A stretch of DNA of 13,853 nucleotides from Gemmatimonadota bacterium (lineage in GTDB: Bacteria; Gemmatimonadota; Gemmatimonadetes; Gemmatimonadales; GWC2-71-9): NCBI GenBank assembly GCA_003220905.1, contig QHTS01000033.1:894-14746 (forward strand), in the 5' to 3' direction. The notes below the pieces were generated by a model. The model was not told the DNA's origin. It ran no database searches and was given only the letters and a program-made list of their open reading frames with translations. A program made the position numbers and the translations under genes. Shown piece after piece: positions 1-6,905 of the stretch. How positions within the stretch are numbered: position 1 is the first letter of the stretch; the number at the start of each line of letters is the position of its first letter.

Positions 1-1620
1 TCGCCCGGCGCGCTGATCGCCGGCGCCCTCTCGGGCGACGAGACGAGCGGCGCCTGGGTGGACGAGCGCCGGCGCAAGCTGTTCATGGCGGTGGCGGTGC
101 CGCTGCGGGCGTCGCCGCAAGCGGCGCCTCAGGGCTCCCTCGTGGCCGCCTACGCGATCGACGATACTCTCGCGCACCAGATCAAGCAGGCGACTACCAC
201 CGACGTGGTGTTCTTCGCGCTCGACACGCTCAACCGACCCTACATCGTCGGCTCCACCCTGCCGCGCGAGGCGGTCGAGCCGGCGCTCGTGGCGGACACG
301 GCCGCGATGGTCGCCTTGGGGCGCGACTCCGCGGGAACGGAGCTGGCGGCGGACATGGACGGGGAGCATCTCATCGGGCTCGCGAGCCCGATTCGCTCCG
401 CCGGGGGCGACGCGTTCGGGGGGTTCGTGGCGTTCCGCTCGCACGATCGCGAGCTCGGCGCGTTCCGGGCGCTGCAGCACACGATCGGGTTCGCCCTCGC
501 GCTCGGCCTGCTCCTCGCACTCGCCTCGTCCTACGTCCTGGCGCGCCAGATCGCGGGACCGATCCGCCGACTCGCGCTCGCCACCCGCCGGGTGCAGGAC
601 GGGGACTACAGCGTGGAGATCGGCGTCCCGGCCGGCGACGAGATCGGCATGCTGGCGCAGGCGTTCCAGAGCCTGGTGGCGGACCTGAAGGAGAAGGCGA
701 AGCTCGTGGAGTACCTGATGTCCGCCTCGGGGGCCGCGCCCACCGAGTCGCTCCGGGTCGGGCGACCGTCGCCCGCCCCCGCCGGCGACGTGCTGCGACC
801 GGGGACGCTGTTCGCCAACCGCTACGAGGTGAAGGACCTCCTCGGGATGGGCGGGATGGGGGTGGTGTACCGGGCGTTCGACCGCGAGCTGCAGGAGGCG
901 GTGGCGATCAAGACGCTCCGTCCCGAAGCGCTCGCCGGGGATGGTGTCGCGCTGGAGCGCTTCAAGCAGGAGATCCGCCTCGCGCGCAAGATCGCCCACC
1001 GCAACGTGGTGCGGACGCACGACCTGGGTGAGGTGAACGGGATGTACTACCTCACGATGGAATACGTCGAGGGGACGTCGCTGAAGCAGCTCATCGGGAC
1101 CCGCGGCCCGCTGCCGGTGCCCGTCACCCTCACGATCGGCAAGCAGCTGTGCCGGGCGCTCGAAGTGGCCCACGAGCAGGGGGTGATCCACCGCGACATC
1201 AAGCCCCAGAACATCGTGGTCGAGCCGAGCGGCGTGCTCAAGGTGATGGACTTCGGCATCGCCCGGCTCGCGAACCGGTCAAAGGATGAGGGGTTGACCA
1301 GGGAGGGAATGTCGATCGGCACGCCGGACTACATGTCGCCCGAGCAGCTCTCGGGGATGGAGCTCGACGCGCGCAGCGACCTCTACTCGGCGGGCGTGGT
1401 GCTGTTCGAGTGTCTCACTCGCCGCTTGCCGTTCGAGGCGGCCACGACATACGCGCTGATCGCGAAGCAGCTCGAGGGGGCGCCGCGCGATCCGCGAACT
1501 CTCAATCCGGACGTGCCCGAAGCGCTAGGGCAGGTGATTCTCAAGGCGATGGCGAAGGAGCCGGCGGACCGATTCCAGACCGCGGCGCAAATGCACGACG
1601 CGCTGGCGGCAATCGGTTAG
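1..1620 (+). CDS. Membrane-bound sensor Ser/Thr protein kinase (HAMP-kinase), 5' end missing
   Basis: The frame is open from base 1, so the true start lies upstream; the GTG at 58 is probably internal. Numbering visible residues from base 1: residues 1-160 look like the end of an extracytoplasmic sensor domain, possibly Cache-like. A hydrophobic segment follows at about 161-180, then a HAMP linker at about 181-235 (GPIRRLA...GDEIGMLAQAF), and a complete Hanks-type kinase domain from about 275 to the C-terminus. Visible kinase elements are the glycine-rich loop (GMGGMGVV), VAIK lysine 304, alpha-C Glu 324, HRDIKPQN with catalytic Asp 399, DFG Asp 417 and SPE at 446-448. All residues needed for activity are present. 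The layout is sensor, membrane, HAMP, then C-terminal kinase. That is the reverse of PknB, where the kinase is N-terminal, and it resembles a histidine-kinase chassis carrying a Ser/Thr kinase. The substrate is unknown. The stop overlaps the convergent oxidoreductase gene. Confidence 0.9.
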   Translation, partial: SPGALIAGALSGDETSGAWVDERRRKLFMAVAVPLRASPQAAPQGSLVAAYAIDDTLAHQIKQATTTDVVFFALDTLNRPYIVGSTLPREAVEPALVADTAAMVALGRDSAGTELAADMDGEHLIGLASPIRSAGGDAFGGFVAFRSHDRELGAFRALQHTIGFALALGLLLALASSYVLARQIAGPIRRLALATRRVQDGDYSVEIGVPAGDEIGMLAQAFQSLVADLKEKAKLVEYLMSASGAAPTESLRVGRPSPAPAGDVLRPGTLFANRYEVKDLLGMGGMGVVYRAFDRELQEAVAIKTLRPEALAGDGVALERFKQEIRLARKIAHRNVVRTHDLGEVNGMYYLTMEYVEGTSLKQLIGTRGPLPVPVTLTIGKQLCRALEVAHEQGVIHRDIKPQNIVVEPSGVLKVMDFGIARLANRSKDEGLTREGMSIGTPDYMSPEQLSGMELDARSDLYSAGVVLFECLTRRLPFEAATTYALIAKQLEGAPRDPRTLNPDVPEALGQVILKAMAKEPADRFQTAAQMHDALAAIG

Positions 1621-2366
1621 ATGCCCCCAAACCAAGGATAGCCTTGATCCTCCCAGTACCCGCCCGGTCTCGTATCCGTGAACGTCATCGAGACCAAGTA
1701 CTTGGTCAGCTTGTACCCCAGCTTGGTGGGCGAGTAGAGCCTGAGCGGCGCGCCGTGCGCCGCCGGTAGGGGGTTGTCGTTCATGCCGTACGCGAGGATC
1801 GTCTGTGGGTGCAGGGCGCTGGCCAGGTCCCAGCCGTTCGAGTAGCCCGCGTCGAACGACGCGAAACTGATGTGGCGCGCTGCCTTGAGCGGGCGGCAGC
1901 GCTCCACGATGGCCGCCACCGGCACGCCGTGCCAGCTCGCGATCGCCGACCAGCCCTCTACGCAGTGATGCTTCACCGTGTACGACACGCGCGGGAGCCG
2001 CATCAGGTCGTCGAGCGACAGCTCGAGCGGTTGCGCCACCAATCCGTCCACCCGTAGCCGCCAGGCGGCCGGGTCGTCCAGCATCGGCGTCATGGTGGAG
2101 ATGAAGTAGCTCGGCAGCTTCGCGCTGCGCTGGGCCGTGCTGTACGTCGGGGCGAGGCGGGTGGGCGAGAACAGGATCTTCTCGCCCACCCAGTCGTTCA
2201 CGCGACTGATGTCGAGCAGCCCGGGCCGCAGCAGCCGCCCGCCGTCCCAGCCGCAGGCGGTCACAAGCGATGCCGCGCCACCCGCCACAGCCAGCTTTAC
2301 GAATGCGCGTCTGTCGACGTCTTGCAACGTAGCGTCGTGGCGTCTTGGCGTCTGTATGTCAGTCAT
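1617..2366 (-). CDS. Tat-exported molybdopterin-dependent oxidoreductase (sulfite oxidase/MsrP-like)
   Basis: This 249-residue protein matches the oxidoreductase molybdopterin-binding fold of sulfite oxidase and MsrP (YedY). The N-terminus carries a twin-arginine signal (DRRAFVK, Arg19-Arg20) and a hydrophobic stretch ending in SLVTAC. The latter resembles a lipobox, so Cys38 may be lipidated. Cys135 in KHHCVEGWSA is the expected molybdenum-ligating cysteine. The C-terminus (TKYLVSMTFTD...GYWEDQGYPWFGGI) is typical of the family. The enzyme should act outside the cytoplasmic membrane, taking or giving electrons through the cytochrome b encoded just upstream. Its ATG lies inside the end of the cytochrome gene, giving an ATGACTGA overlap, so the two are probably translationally coupled. 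The substrate cannot be read from the sequence: sulfite, methionine sulfoxide and other S- or N-oxides are all possible. The partner is not the six-helix MsrQ type, which argues against a plain MsrPQ system. The TAA stop overlaps the kinase stop. Confidence 0.88.
   Translation of the reverse strand: MTDIQTPRRHDATLQDVDRRAFVKLAVAGGAASLVTACGWDGGRLLRPGLLDISRVNDWVGEKILFSPTRLAPTYSTAQRSAKLPSYFISTMTPMLDDPAAWRLRVDGLVAQPLELSLDDLMRLPRVSYTVKHHCVEGWSAIASWHGVPVAAIVERCRPLKAARHISFASFDAGYSNGWDLASALHPQTILAYGMNDNPLPAAHGAPLRLYSPTKLGYKLTKYLVSMTFTDTRPGGYWEDQGYPWFGGI
2159..2191. repeat. Perfect 13-bp inverted repeat inside the molybdopterin oxidase gene
   Basis: Bases 2159-2171 are the exact reverse complement of 2179-2191, separated by a 7-nt loop (2172-2178). 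In the transcript this would form a strong GC-rich hairpin within codons for about WVGEKILFSPT, shortly after the signal peptide. No T tract follows on either strand, so it does not look like an intrinsic terminator. It may be a structural or regulatory mRNA element, or chance. Confidence 0.6.
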
Positions 2367-3036
2367 GGCTCGGGAATCTCCCTCGATACCAGCCGGTAAG
2401 CATGGCGCGCAGCGACGCGGGATCCACCACGAACACGAGGATCACGTGCATGATCGTGAACGCGACGAACATCCACACGATCCAGAAGTGCCAGTAACGC
2501 GCCGCCTGAAATCCGCCGAACAACGCCGTCAGCCAGGCGAGCTGGGTCGGCTTGTAGACCGCGAAGCCGGTGAACACCGCGAGCGCACCCAACACGATCA
2601 CGCCCGTGTAGGCGAGCTTCTGGAGCGGGTTGTGCTTGCCCTGCGGTGGGTGCTCCCGGCGGAGATGGAGGTAGTACTTCGTCATCTCGAGCGCGCCACG
2701 AACGTCCCGCGGCCGGAACAGTAGGGCGCGCCACTCGCCGCTCCGCACCAGGTATCCGACATACAGGAGGCCGAAGGCGACGAGCGGCCATGCCAGCGCG
2801 AAGTGCCAGTTGAGCGCGCCCGCGAGCCAGCCGCCGAGCCTGCTCCAATGCGGGAATTGTGTGCCGTCGAACGGGCTCACGAAGTACGGCCCGCCGCGGT
2901 TTCCGAACCGGGCGTACGCCTCATAGATCTGGAGACCGCTCGCGATCAAACCGGCGAGCACGATCACGGTCGCCCAATGGGTGAGCCGAACGATCCAGTG
3001 GTGGCGGCGCACGGTTGGGGCAGGAGTCGTAGTCAT
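2359..3036 (-). CDS. Cytochrome b561-like membrane subunit (Ni-hydrogenase/thiosulfate reductase b-type family)
   Basis: A 225-residue integral membrane protein of the di-haem cytochrome b family seen in hydrogenase, formate dehydrogenase and thiosulfate reductase b subunits. Four hydrophobic segments lie at about 17-36, 76-97, 143-162 and 185-205. Candidate haem-ligating histidines are His20 (RLTHW), His78 (NWHFALAW), His183 (RYWHFW) and His197 (TIMHVIL). It would pass electrons between the quinone pool and a periplasmic partner, most likely the molybdopterin oxidase encoded by the overlapping downstream gene. The open frame extends far upstream through antisense sequence. ATG 3036 is chosen because MTTTPAPTVRRHHWIVRLTHW begins just before the first membrane helix, and residues before it have no family character. 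It is transcribed away from the glycogen operon, sharing the 3037-3150 intergenic region. Confidence 0.87.
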   Translation of the reverse strand: MTTTPAPTVRRHHWIVRLTHWATVIVLAGLIASGLQIYEAYARFGNRGGPYFVSPFDGTQFPHWSRLGGWLAGALNWHFALAWPLVAFGLLYVGYLVRSGEWRALLFRPRDVRGALEMTKYYLHLRREHPPQGKHNPLQKLAYTGVIVLGALAVFTGFAVYKPTQLAWLTALFGGFQAARYWHFWIVWMFVAFTIMHVILVFVVDPASLRAMLTGWYRGRFPSHD

Positions 3037-3054
3037 GGCAGCATGGGAAACCTG

Positions 3055-3066
3055 GGGCCATGGCCC
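3055..3066. repeat. 12-bp perfect palindrome in divergent intergenic region
   Basis: GGGCCATGGCCC is perfectly self-complementary. It lies 19 bases upstream of the cytochrome b start on the minus strand, between the two divergent operons. It could be an operator, but a short GC-rich palindrome can also arise by chance. Confidence 0.3.
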
Positions 3067-3086
3067 GATCCCCGCCACCTTCCGGG

Positions 3087-3099
3087 GTGCGAAACGCAC
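3087..3099. repeat. Hyphenated palindrome, possible operator
   Basis: GTGCGAAACGCAC consists of 5-bp arms around AAA, in the middle of the 114-bp divergent intergenic region. The size suits a small helix-turn-helix repressor site. No regulator gene is present in the window to pair it with, so the assignment is weak. Confidence 0.25.
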
Positions 3100-3128
3100 T
3101 CGTCCGTGCGCTTCCCAGGCCGCCCCGC

Positions 3129-3150
3129 CCGGCCTTAGCTTGCAGGCCGG
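3129..3150 (+). promoter_or_regulatory. Possible -10 element within a 7-bp inverted repeat abutting glgP start
   Basis: CCGGCCT (3129-3135) and AGGCCGG (3144-3150) form a perfect inverted repeat whose right arm ends at the base before the glgP ATG. The loop holds TAGCTT (3136-3141), a TAnnnT-type -10 hexamer. It is spaced so that transcription would begin at or next to the ATG. No Shine-Dalgarno sequence is visible, which fits a leaderless message. No good -35 is seen. The assignment is inferred. Confidence 0.35.
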
Positions 3151-5307
3151 ATGACTCAAACCCAACACAGCGGTCCCCCCCTCCCCGAACGGATCGGAGG
3201 GCTCGCCGCCGTTGCCGCGAACCTGTCGTGGAGCTGGAACCGCAACGCGCGGGCGCTGTTCCGCTCGCTCGATCCGGCGCTCTGGCGCCGCACCCAGCAC
3301 AATCCCATCGAGCTCTTGCGACGCGTCGATCCCGCGCGGCTCGCCACCTGCGCGGCCGACCCTGCGTTCCTGCGCCTGTACGACGCCGTCGCCGCCGCGG
3401 CCGCGCAGGACGCGACGTCCGCCGGCACCTGGTTCGCCACCTCGTATCCCGAGTCCGTCAAGCGGCCGATCGCGTACTTCTGTGCCGAGTTCGGGCTGCA
3501 CGCCTCGGTTCCTATCTATTCCGGTGGCCTCGGCGTCCTCGCCGGGGACCAGTGTAAGGCGGCCTCGGATTTGGGCGTCCCGCTCGTCGGCGTCGGCCTG
3601 TTCTATACCAAAGGCTACTCCGACCAGCGACTGCGGCTCGACGGATGGCAGGAGGATGCCGAGGAGCGCTTCGCCGTGGCCGCGACGCCGCTCGAGCCGG
3701 TGCGCGGGCCGAAGGGCGATCCCTGCCTCGCTACCGTGCGGCTGTCCGGGCGCCACGTGAGCGTGGGCGCCTGGCGCGTCATGGTGGGCCGCGTGCCGAT
3801 CTTTCTTCTCGACACGGACCTCGCCCAGAACGACCCGGCGGACCGCGGGCTGTCCCATCGGCTCTACGCCGGCGGGCCGGATCTGCGACTGCGGCAGGAA
3901 TGGGTCCTCGGCGTCGGGGGCGTGCGAGTGCTGCGGGCCCTGGGACACGACCCGGCCGTCTGGCACGCGAACGAAGGACACGCCGCGTTCATGCTGGTAG
4001 AGCGGGTGCGTGAGCTCGTGACGCGTGGGACCCCCTTCGCGGAGGCCGTCCGCGGGGTGCGTGCGACGAGCGCCTTCACGACGCACACGCCGGTGCCCGC
4101 CGGGCATGATACGTTCTCGATCGAGCAGGTGGAGCAGTGCGTGGGTCCGGTGTGGCAGGAGATGGGAATCGGCCGCGACGCCTTCATCCGCCTCGGCCAT
4201 CATCCGGTGGTCGATCACGATCGCTTTCATATGCCCGTCGCCGCCATCCGGCTCTCGGCGCGGGTGAACGCGGTGTCGCGCCGTCATGGGGAAGAGTCGC
4301 GCCGCATCTGGGCCCCGCTCTGGCCAGACCGCGACGTCGCGCGTGTGCCGATCGGCCACGTCACCAACGGCGTCCACATCGCCACCTGGATGGCGAACCG
4401 GATACTGACCCTGTTCGACGCGCATTTCGGGCCGGATTGGCTCGCGCAGGTGGACGACCCCCGGTTCTGGGACAAGGTCCTCGACTTGGACAGCGCCGCC
4501 CTGTGGGCCGTGCACAACCAGCTCAAGTCCCATCTGATGCGGAGCATCCGGGAGCAGGCGCGGCGGCGCTGGGCGGACCAGTGGAAGGAAGCCTTGCACC
4601 TCGTGGGCGCTGGGACCCTGCTCGATCCGGAAGCCTTCACGATCGGCTTCGGTCGCCGGTTCGCGACCTACAAGCGGGCCGACCTGATATTCCGCGATCC
4701 CGACCGGCTGCAGCGGCTGCTGGTGAACCCCTGGCGCCCGGTGCAGATCGTGTTCTCCGGCAAGGCGCATCCGGGCGACGAGCCGGGCAAGCAGGTCCTC
4801 CAGCGCGTGTACGCCCACACCCGCGAGGCGCGGTTCGAGGGCCGGATCGCGTTCATCGAAGACTACGACATGCATCTGGCCCACAGCTTGGTGCAGGGGG
4901 TGGACCTCTGGCTCAACGTGCCGCGCCCACCGCTCGAGGCGTGCGGCACGAGCGGCATGAAGGCGGCCTTGAACGGCGTGCCGCAGCTCAGCACGCTGGA
5001 CGGGTGGTGGGCCGAGGGTTACGATGGGCCGAACGGCTGGGCCCTTCCGCCGGCGCCGGCGGGGCAGGACGCCGATGCGGCCGACGCCGAGCAGTTGTAC
5101 CGCCTGCTCGAAGACGAGGTGGTGCCGCTGTTCTACGACCGTGATGCCCAGGATGTCCCGCGCGGCTGGGTGGAGAAGATGAGGCACGCGCTGCGCATCG
5201 CGGGCGCGCGGTTCACGGCCCAGCGCATGGTGCGGGAATACGTCACCCAGTACTACCTCCCCGCAATGCGGGGTGAGCAGCCGGCGGACGACCCGCCGAC
5301 GGCCTGA
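3151..5307 (+). CDS. glgP: Alpha-glucan (glycogen) phosphorylase, GT35, DUF3417 type
   Basis: A 718-residue enzyme that should cleave alpha-1,4-glucan chains with phosphate, releasing glucose 1-phosphate (EC 2.4.1.1). Residues about 5-115 form the DUF3417 N-terminal domain (LPERIGGLAAVAANLSWSWN). This marks the shorter bacterial/archaeal phosphorylase subfamily rather than the longer E. coli GlgP/MalP type. The catalytic domain shows YFCAEFGLHASVPIYSGGLG (about 107-126), the RRFATYKRADL basic cluster (502-512), FSGKAHPGDEPGKQ, and EACGTSGMKAALNG, in which Lys604 should carry pyridoxal phosphate. The length is normal for this subfamily. It is the first gene of the five-gene alpha-glucan operon, followed 24 nt later by glgA. 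The ATG at 3151 has no clear ribosome binding site and may be leaderless. Substrate preference (glycogen or maltodextrin) cannot be told from sequence. Confidence 0.93.
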   Translation: MTQTQHSGPPLPERIGGLAAVAANLSWSWNRNARALFRSLDPALWRRTQHNPIELLRRVDPARLATCAADPAFLRLYDAVAAAAAQDATSAGTWFATSYPESVKRPIAYFCAEFGLHASVPIYSGGLGVLAGDQCKAASDLGVPLVGVGLFYTKGYSDQRLRLDGWQEDAEERFAVAATPLEPVRGPKGDPCLATVRLSGRHVSVGAWRVMVGRVPIFLLDTDLAQNDPADRGLSHRLYAGGPDLRLRQEWVLGVGGVRVLRALGHDPAVWHANEGHAAFMLVERVRELVTRGTPFAEAVRGVRATSAFTTHTPVPAGHDTFSIEQVEQCVGPVWQEMGIGRDAFIRLGHHPVVDHDRFHMPVAAIRLSARVNAVSRRHGEESRRIWAPLWPDRDVARVPIGHVTNGVHIATWMANRILTLFDAHFGPDWLAQVDDPRFWDKVLDLDSAALWAVHNQLKSHLMRSIREQARRRWADQWKEALHLVGAGTLLDPEAFTIGFGRRFATYKRADLIFRDPDRLQRLLVNPWRPVQIVFSGKAHPGDEPGKQVLQRVYAHTREARFEGRIAFIEDYDMHLAHSLVQGVDLWLNVPRPPLEACGTSGMKAALNGVPQLSTLDGWWAEGYDGPNGWALPPAPAGQDADAADAEQLYRLLEDEVVPLFYDRDAQDVPRGWVEKMRHALRIAGARFTAQRMVREYVTQYYLPAMRGEQPADDPPTA

Positions 5308-5321
5308 GCGAGAGAGCCAGT

Positions 5322-5326
5322 GGAGG
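5322..5326 (+). promoter_or_regulatory. Ribosome binding site deciding the glgA start
   Basis: GGAGG sits 5 nt before ATG 5332. This favours that codon over the in-frame GTG at 5320, which overlaps the site and has no comparable motif. Confidence 0.6.
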
Positions 5327-5331
5327 CCCAC

Positions 5332-6894
5332 ATGGGCGCGACACCACCAGCCCCGAAGTCCCGGCGGCGGAGCCCCCCCCCCGCCCAGCCACGCCGGACG
5401 GCGGCCGCCGCGACACCGCGGCCGCAGATCGCTCCGGCCGAGCGGATCGGTGTCACCCACCTGACGGCCGAGTACTGGCCGTTCGCCCGCACCGGTGGTC
5501 TGGGCGAGGCCGTGAGCGGTCTGGCGACCTGTCAGGCCGCCGCCGGCTTGCCGACGACGGTGATCATGCCGCTGTATCAGATCGTGCGTGAAACGACGCC
5601 ATCGCTGGAGCGCACGGCGTCGCCGCTCGCGATCGCGCTGGGCGGGCACACCGAGCGGGCGTGGCTGTACCGCGCGCTGCCCGGGCCGGGGGGGGGTCCG
5701 CAGGTCTTCTTCATCGAGCATCCCGACTTCTTCGACCGGGCGGGGATCTACGGCGACAACGGCGGGGACTACCCGGACAACGCCCGCCGGTTCGCGTTCT
5801 TCTGTCTCGCCGCGCTCACGGCCCTTCCTGAGGTCGCCCCGGAGACGCAGGTGCTGCACGCGCACGACTGGCACACCGCGTTGGCGCCGGTGTACCTGCG
5901 CACCGCGTTCGCCGGCGAGCCGTTCCACCGACGGCTCGCGGTCGTGACGTCGGTGCACAACGCCGGCTTCCAGGGCCATTTCCCGCCCGAGACGCTGGCG
6001 GAGTTGAGTCTTCCCGCCGAGCTGTACAACGCCGACGTGTTCGAGTGGTACGGCCGGATGAATGCGCTCAAGGGCGGGATGGCCCACTCCGACGTCGTCG
6101 TGACCGTCAGCCCCTCCCACGCGGTGGAGTTGCGCACGGCGGAAGGCGGGTTCGGCCTGCACGACCGGTTCACCGAGCTCGGCGACCGCCTGGTGGGGAT
6201 CCTGAACGGCATCGATCCGGATCTGTGGAACCCCGAGACCGACCCGGAGCTCACCGGCAATTATTCGAGCGAGGATCTCGCCGGGAAGCGGCGGTGCAAG
6301 GCGGCGCTGCAGCGGGCCTACGGCCTGGCCCAGCGGGGCCACACGCCGCTCTTCGGGATGAGCGCGCGCATGGTGGCCCAGAAGGGACTGGACCTGGTGC
6401 TCGGCGCCGATCTCCTGGGGACGACGGACGCGCAGTTCATCTTCCTGGGAGCCGGGGAGCACCGCTACCACGAGGCGCTGGGGAACATCGCCGCCGCGGC
6501 GCCCGATCGCGTGGCGGTCGAGTTCATGTTCACCGATCGTCTGGAGCACCGCCTGCTCGCCGGCGCCGACGCGCTGCTCATGCCGTCGCTGTACGAGCCA
6601 TGCGGGCTCACGCAGATGCGCGCGCAGCATTACGGCGCGGTGCCCGTCGCCCGCCGCGTGGGCGGCCTCAAGGACAGTATTATCGACGGCGTGAGCGGGT
6701 TCCTGTTCGATGAGTACTCGCCGGCGGCGCTCGCCCAGGCGGTACGCCGGACGGTAGACGCCTATGCCGACCGGACCGCGTGGCGGAAGCTGGTGCGGGG
6801 GGCGATGGCCCAGCAGTTCGGCTGGCACCGCTCCGGCGAGGAGTACTTCGCCCTGTATCGGCGGGCGCTGGCCGTGCGGTCGGCGTCCACTTGA
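5332..6894 (+). CDS. glgA: Glycogen synthase, GT5
   Basis: This protein (520 residues from ATG 5332) should extend alpha-1,4-glucan chains using ADP-glucose (EC 2.4.1.21). The first 36 or so residues are a Pro/Ala/Arg-rich extension absent from typical GlgA. The glucan-synthase fold then begins at IGVTHLTAEYWPFARTGGLGEAV. The substrate loop reads R53-T-G-G where E. coli GlgA has Lys15 (KTGG). Downstream markers are normal: HAHDWHTAL, TVSPSHAVEL, GILNGIDPDLWNP, the MSARMVAQKG pair Arg346/Lys351, and EPCGLTQ with Glu422. The C-terminal GT-B half is complete. The coding sequence carries a run of ten C (5373-5382) in the extension and nine G (5688-5696). These are possible slippage sites or sequencing weak points. 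It follows glgP by 24 nt, and its stop lies 11 nt before the preferred start of the branching-enzyme gene. Confidence 0.93.
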   Translation: MGATPPAPKSRRRSPPPAQPRRTAAAATPRPQIAPAERIGVTHLTAEYWPFARTGGLGEAVSGLATCQAAAGLPTTVIMPLYQIVRETTPSLERTASPLAIALGGHTERAWLYRALPGPGGGPQVFFIEHPDFFDRAGIYGDNGGDYPDNARRFAFFCLAALTALPEVAPETQVLHAHDWHTALAPVYLRTAFAGEPFHRRLAVVTSVHNAGFQGHFPPETLAELSLPAELYNADVFEWYGRMNALKGGMAHSDVVVTVSPSHAVELRTAEGGFGLHDRFTELGDRLVGILNGIDPDLWNPETDPELTGNYSSEDLAGKRRCKAALQRAYGLAQRGHTPLFGMSARMVAQKGLDLVLGADLLGTTDAQFIFLGAGEHRYHEALGNIAAAAPDRVAVEFMFTDRLEHRLLAGADALLMPSLYEPCGLTQMRAQHYGAVPVARRVGGLKDSIIDGVSGFLFDEYSPAALAQAVRRTVDAYADRTAWRKLVRGAMAQQFGWHRSGEEYFALYRRALAVRSAST

Positions 6895-6905
6895 CCGGGA
6901 ACGCG

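Noticed and set aside
5282..5298. 6-bp inverted repeat near the end of glgP as an attenuator
   Set aside because: It is short, lies within coding sequence, has no T tract, and is ordinary for proline-rich GC-rich codons.
3037..6828. Very long minus-strand open frame antisense to glgP and glgA, continuous with the cytochrome b gene
   Set aside because: It is a shadow frame caused by high GC. The sequence before residue MTTTPAP is Arg/Gly/His-rich with no family resemblance, while both plus-strand genes show clear catalytic motifs.
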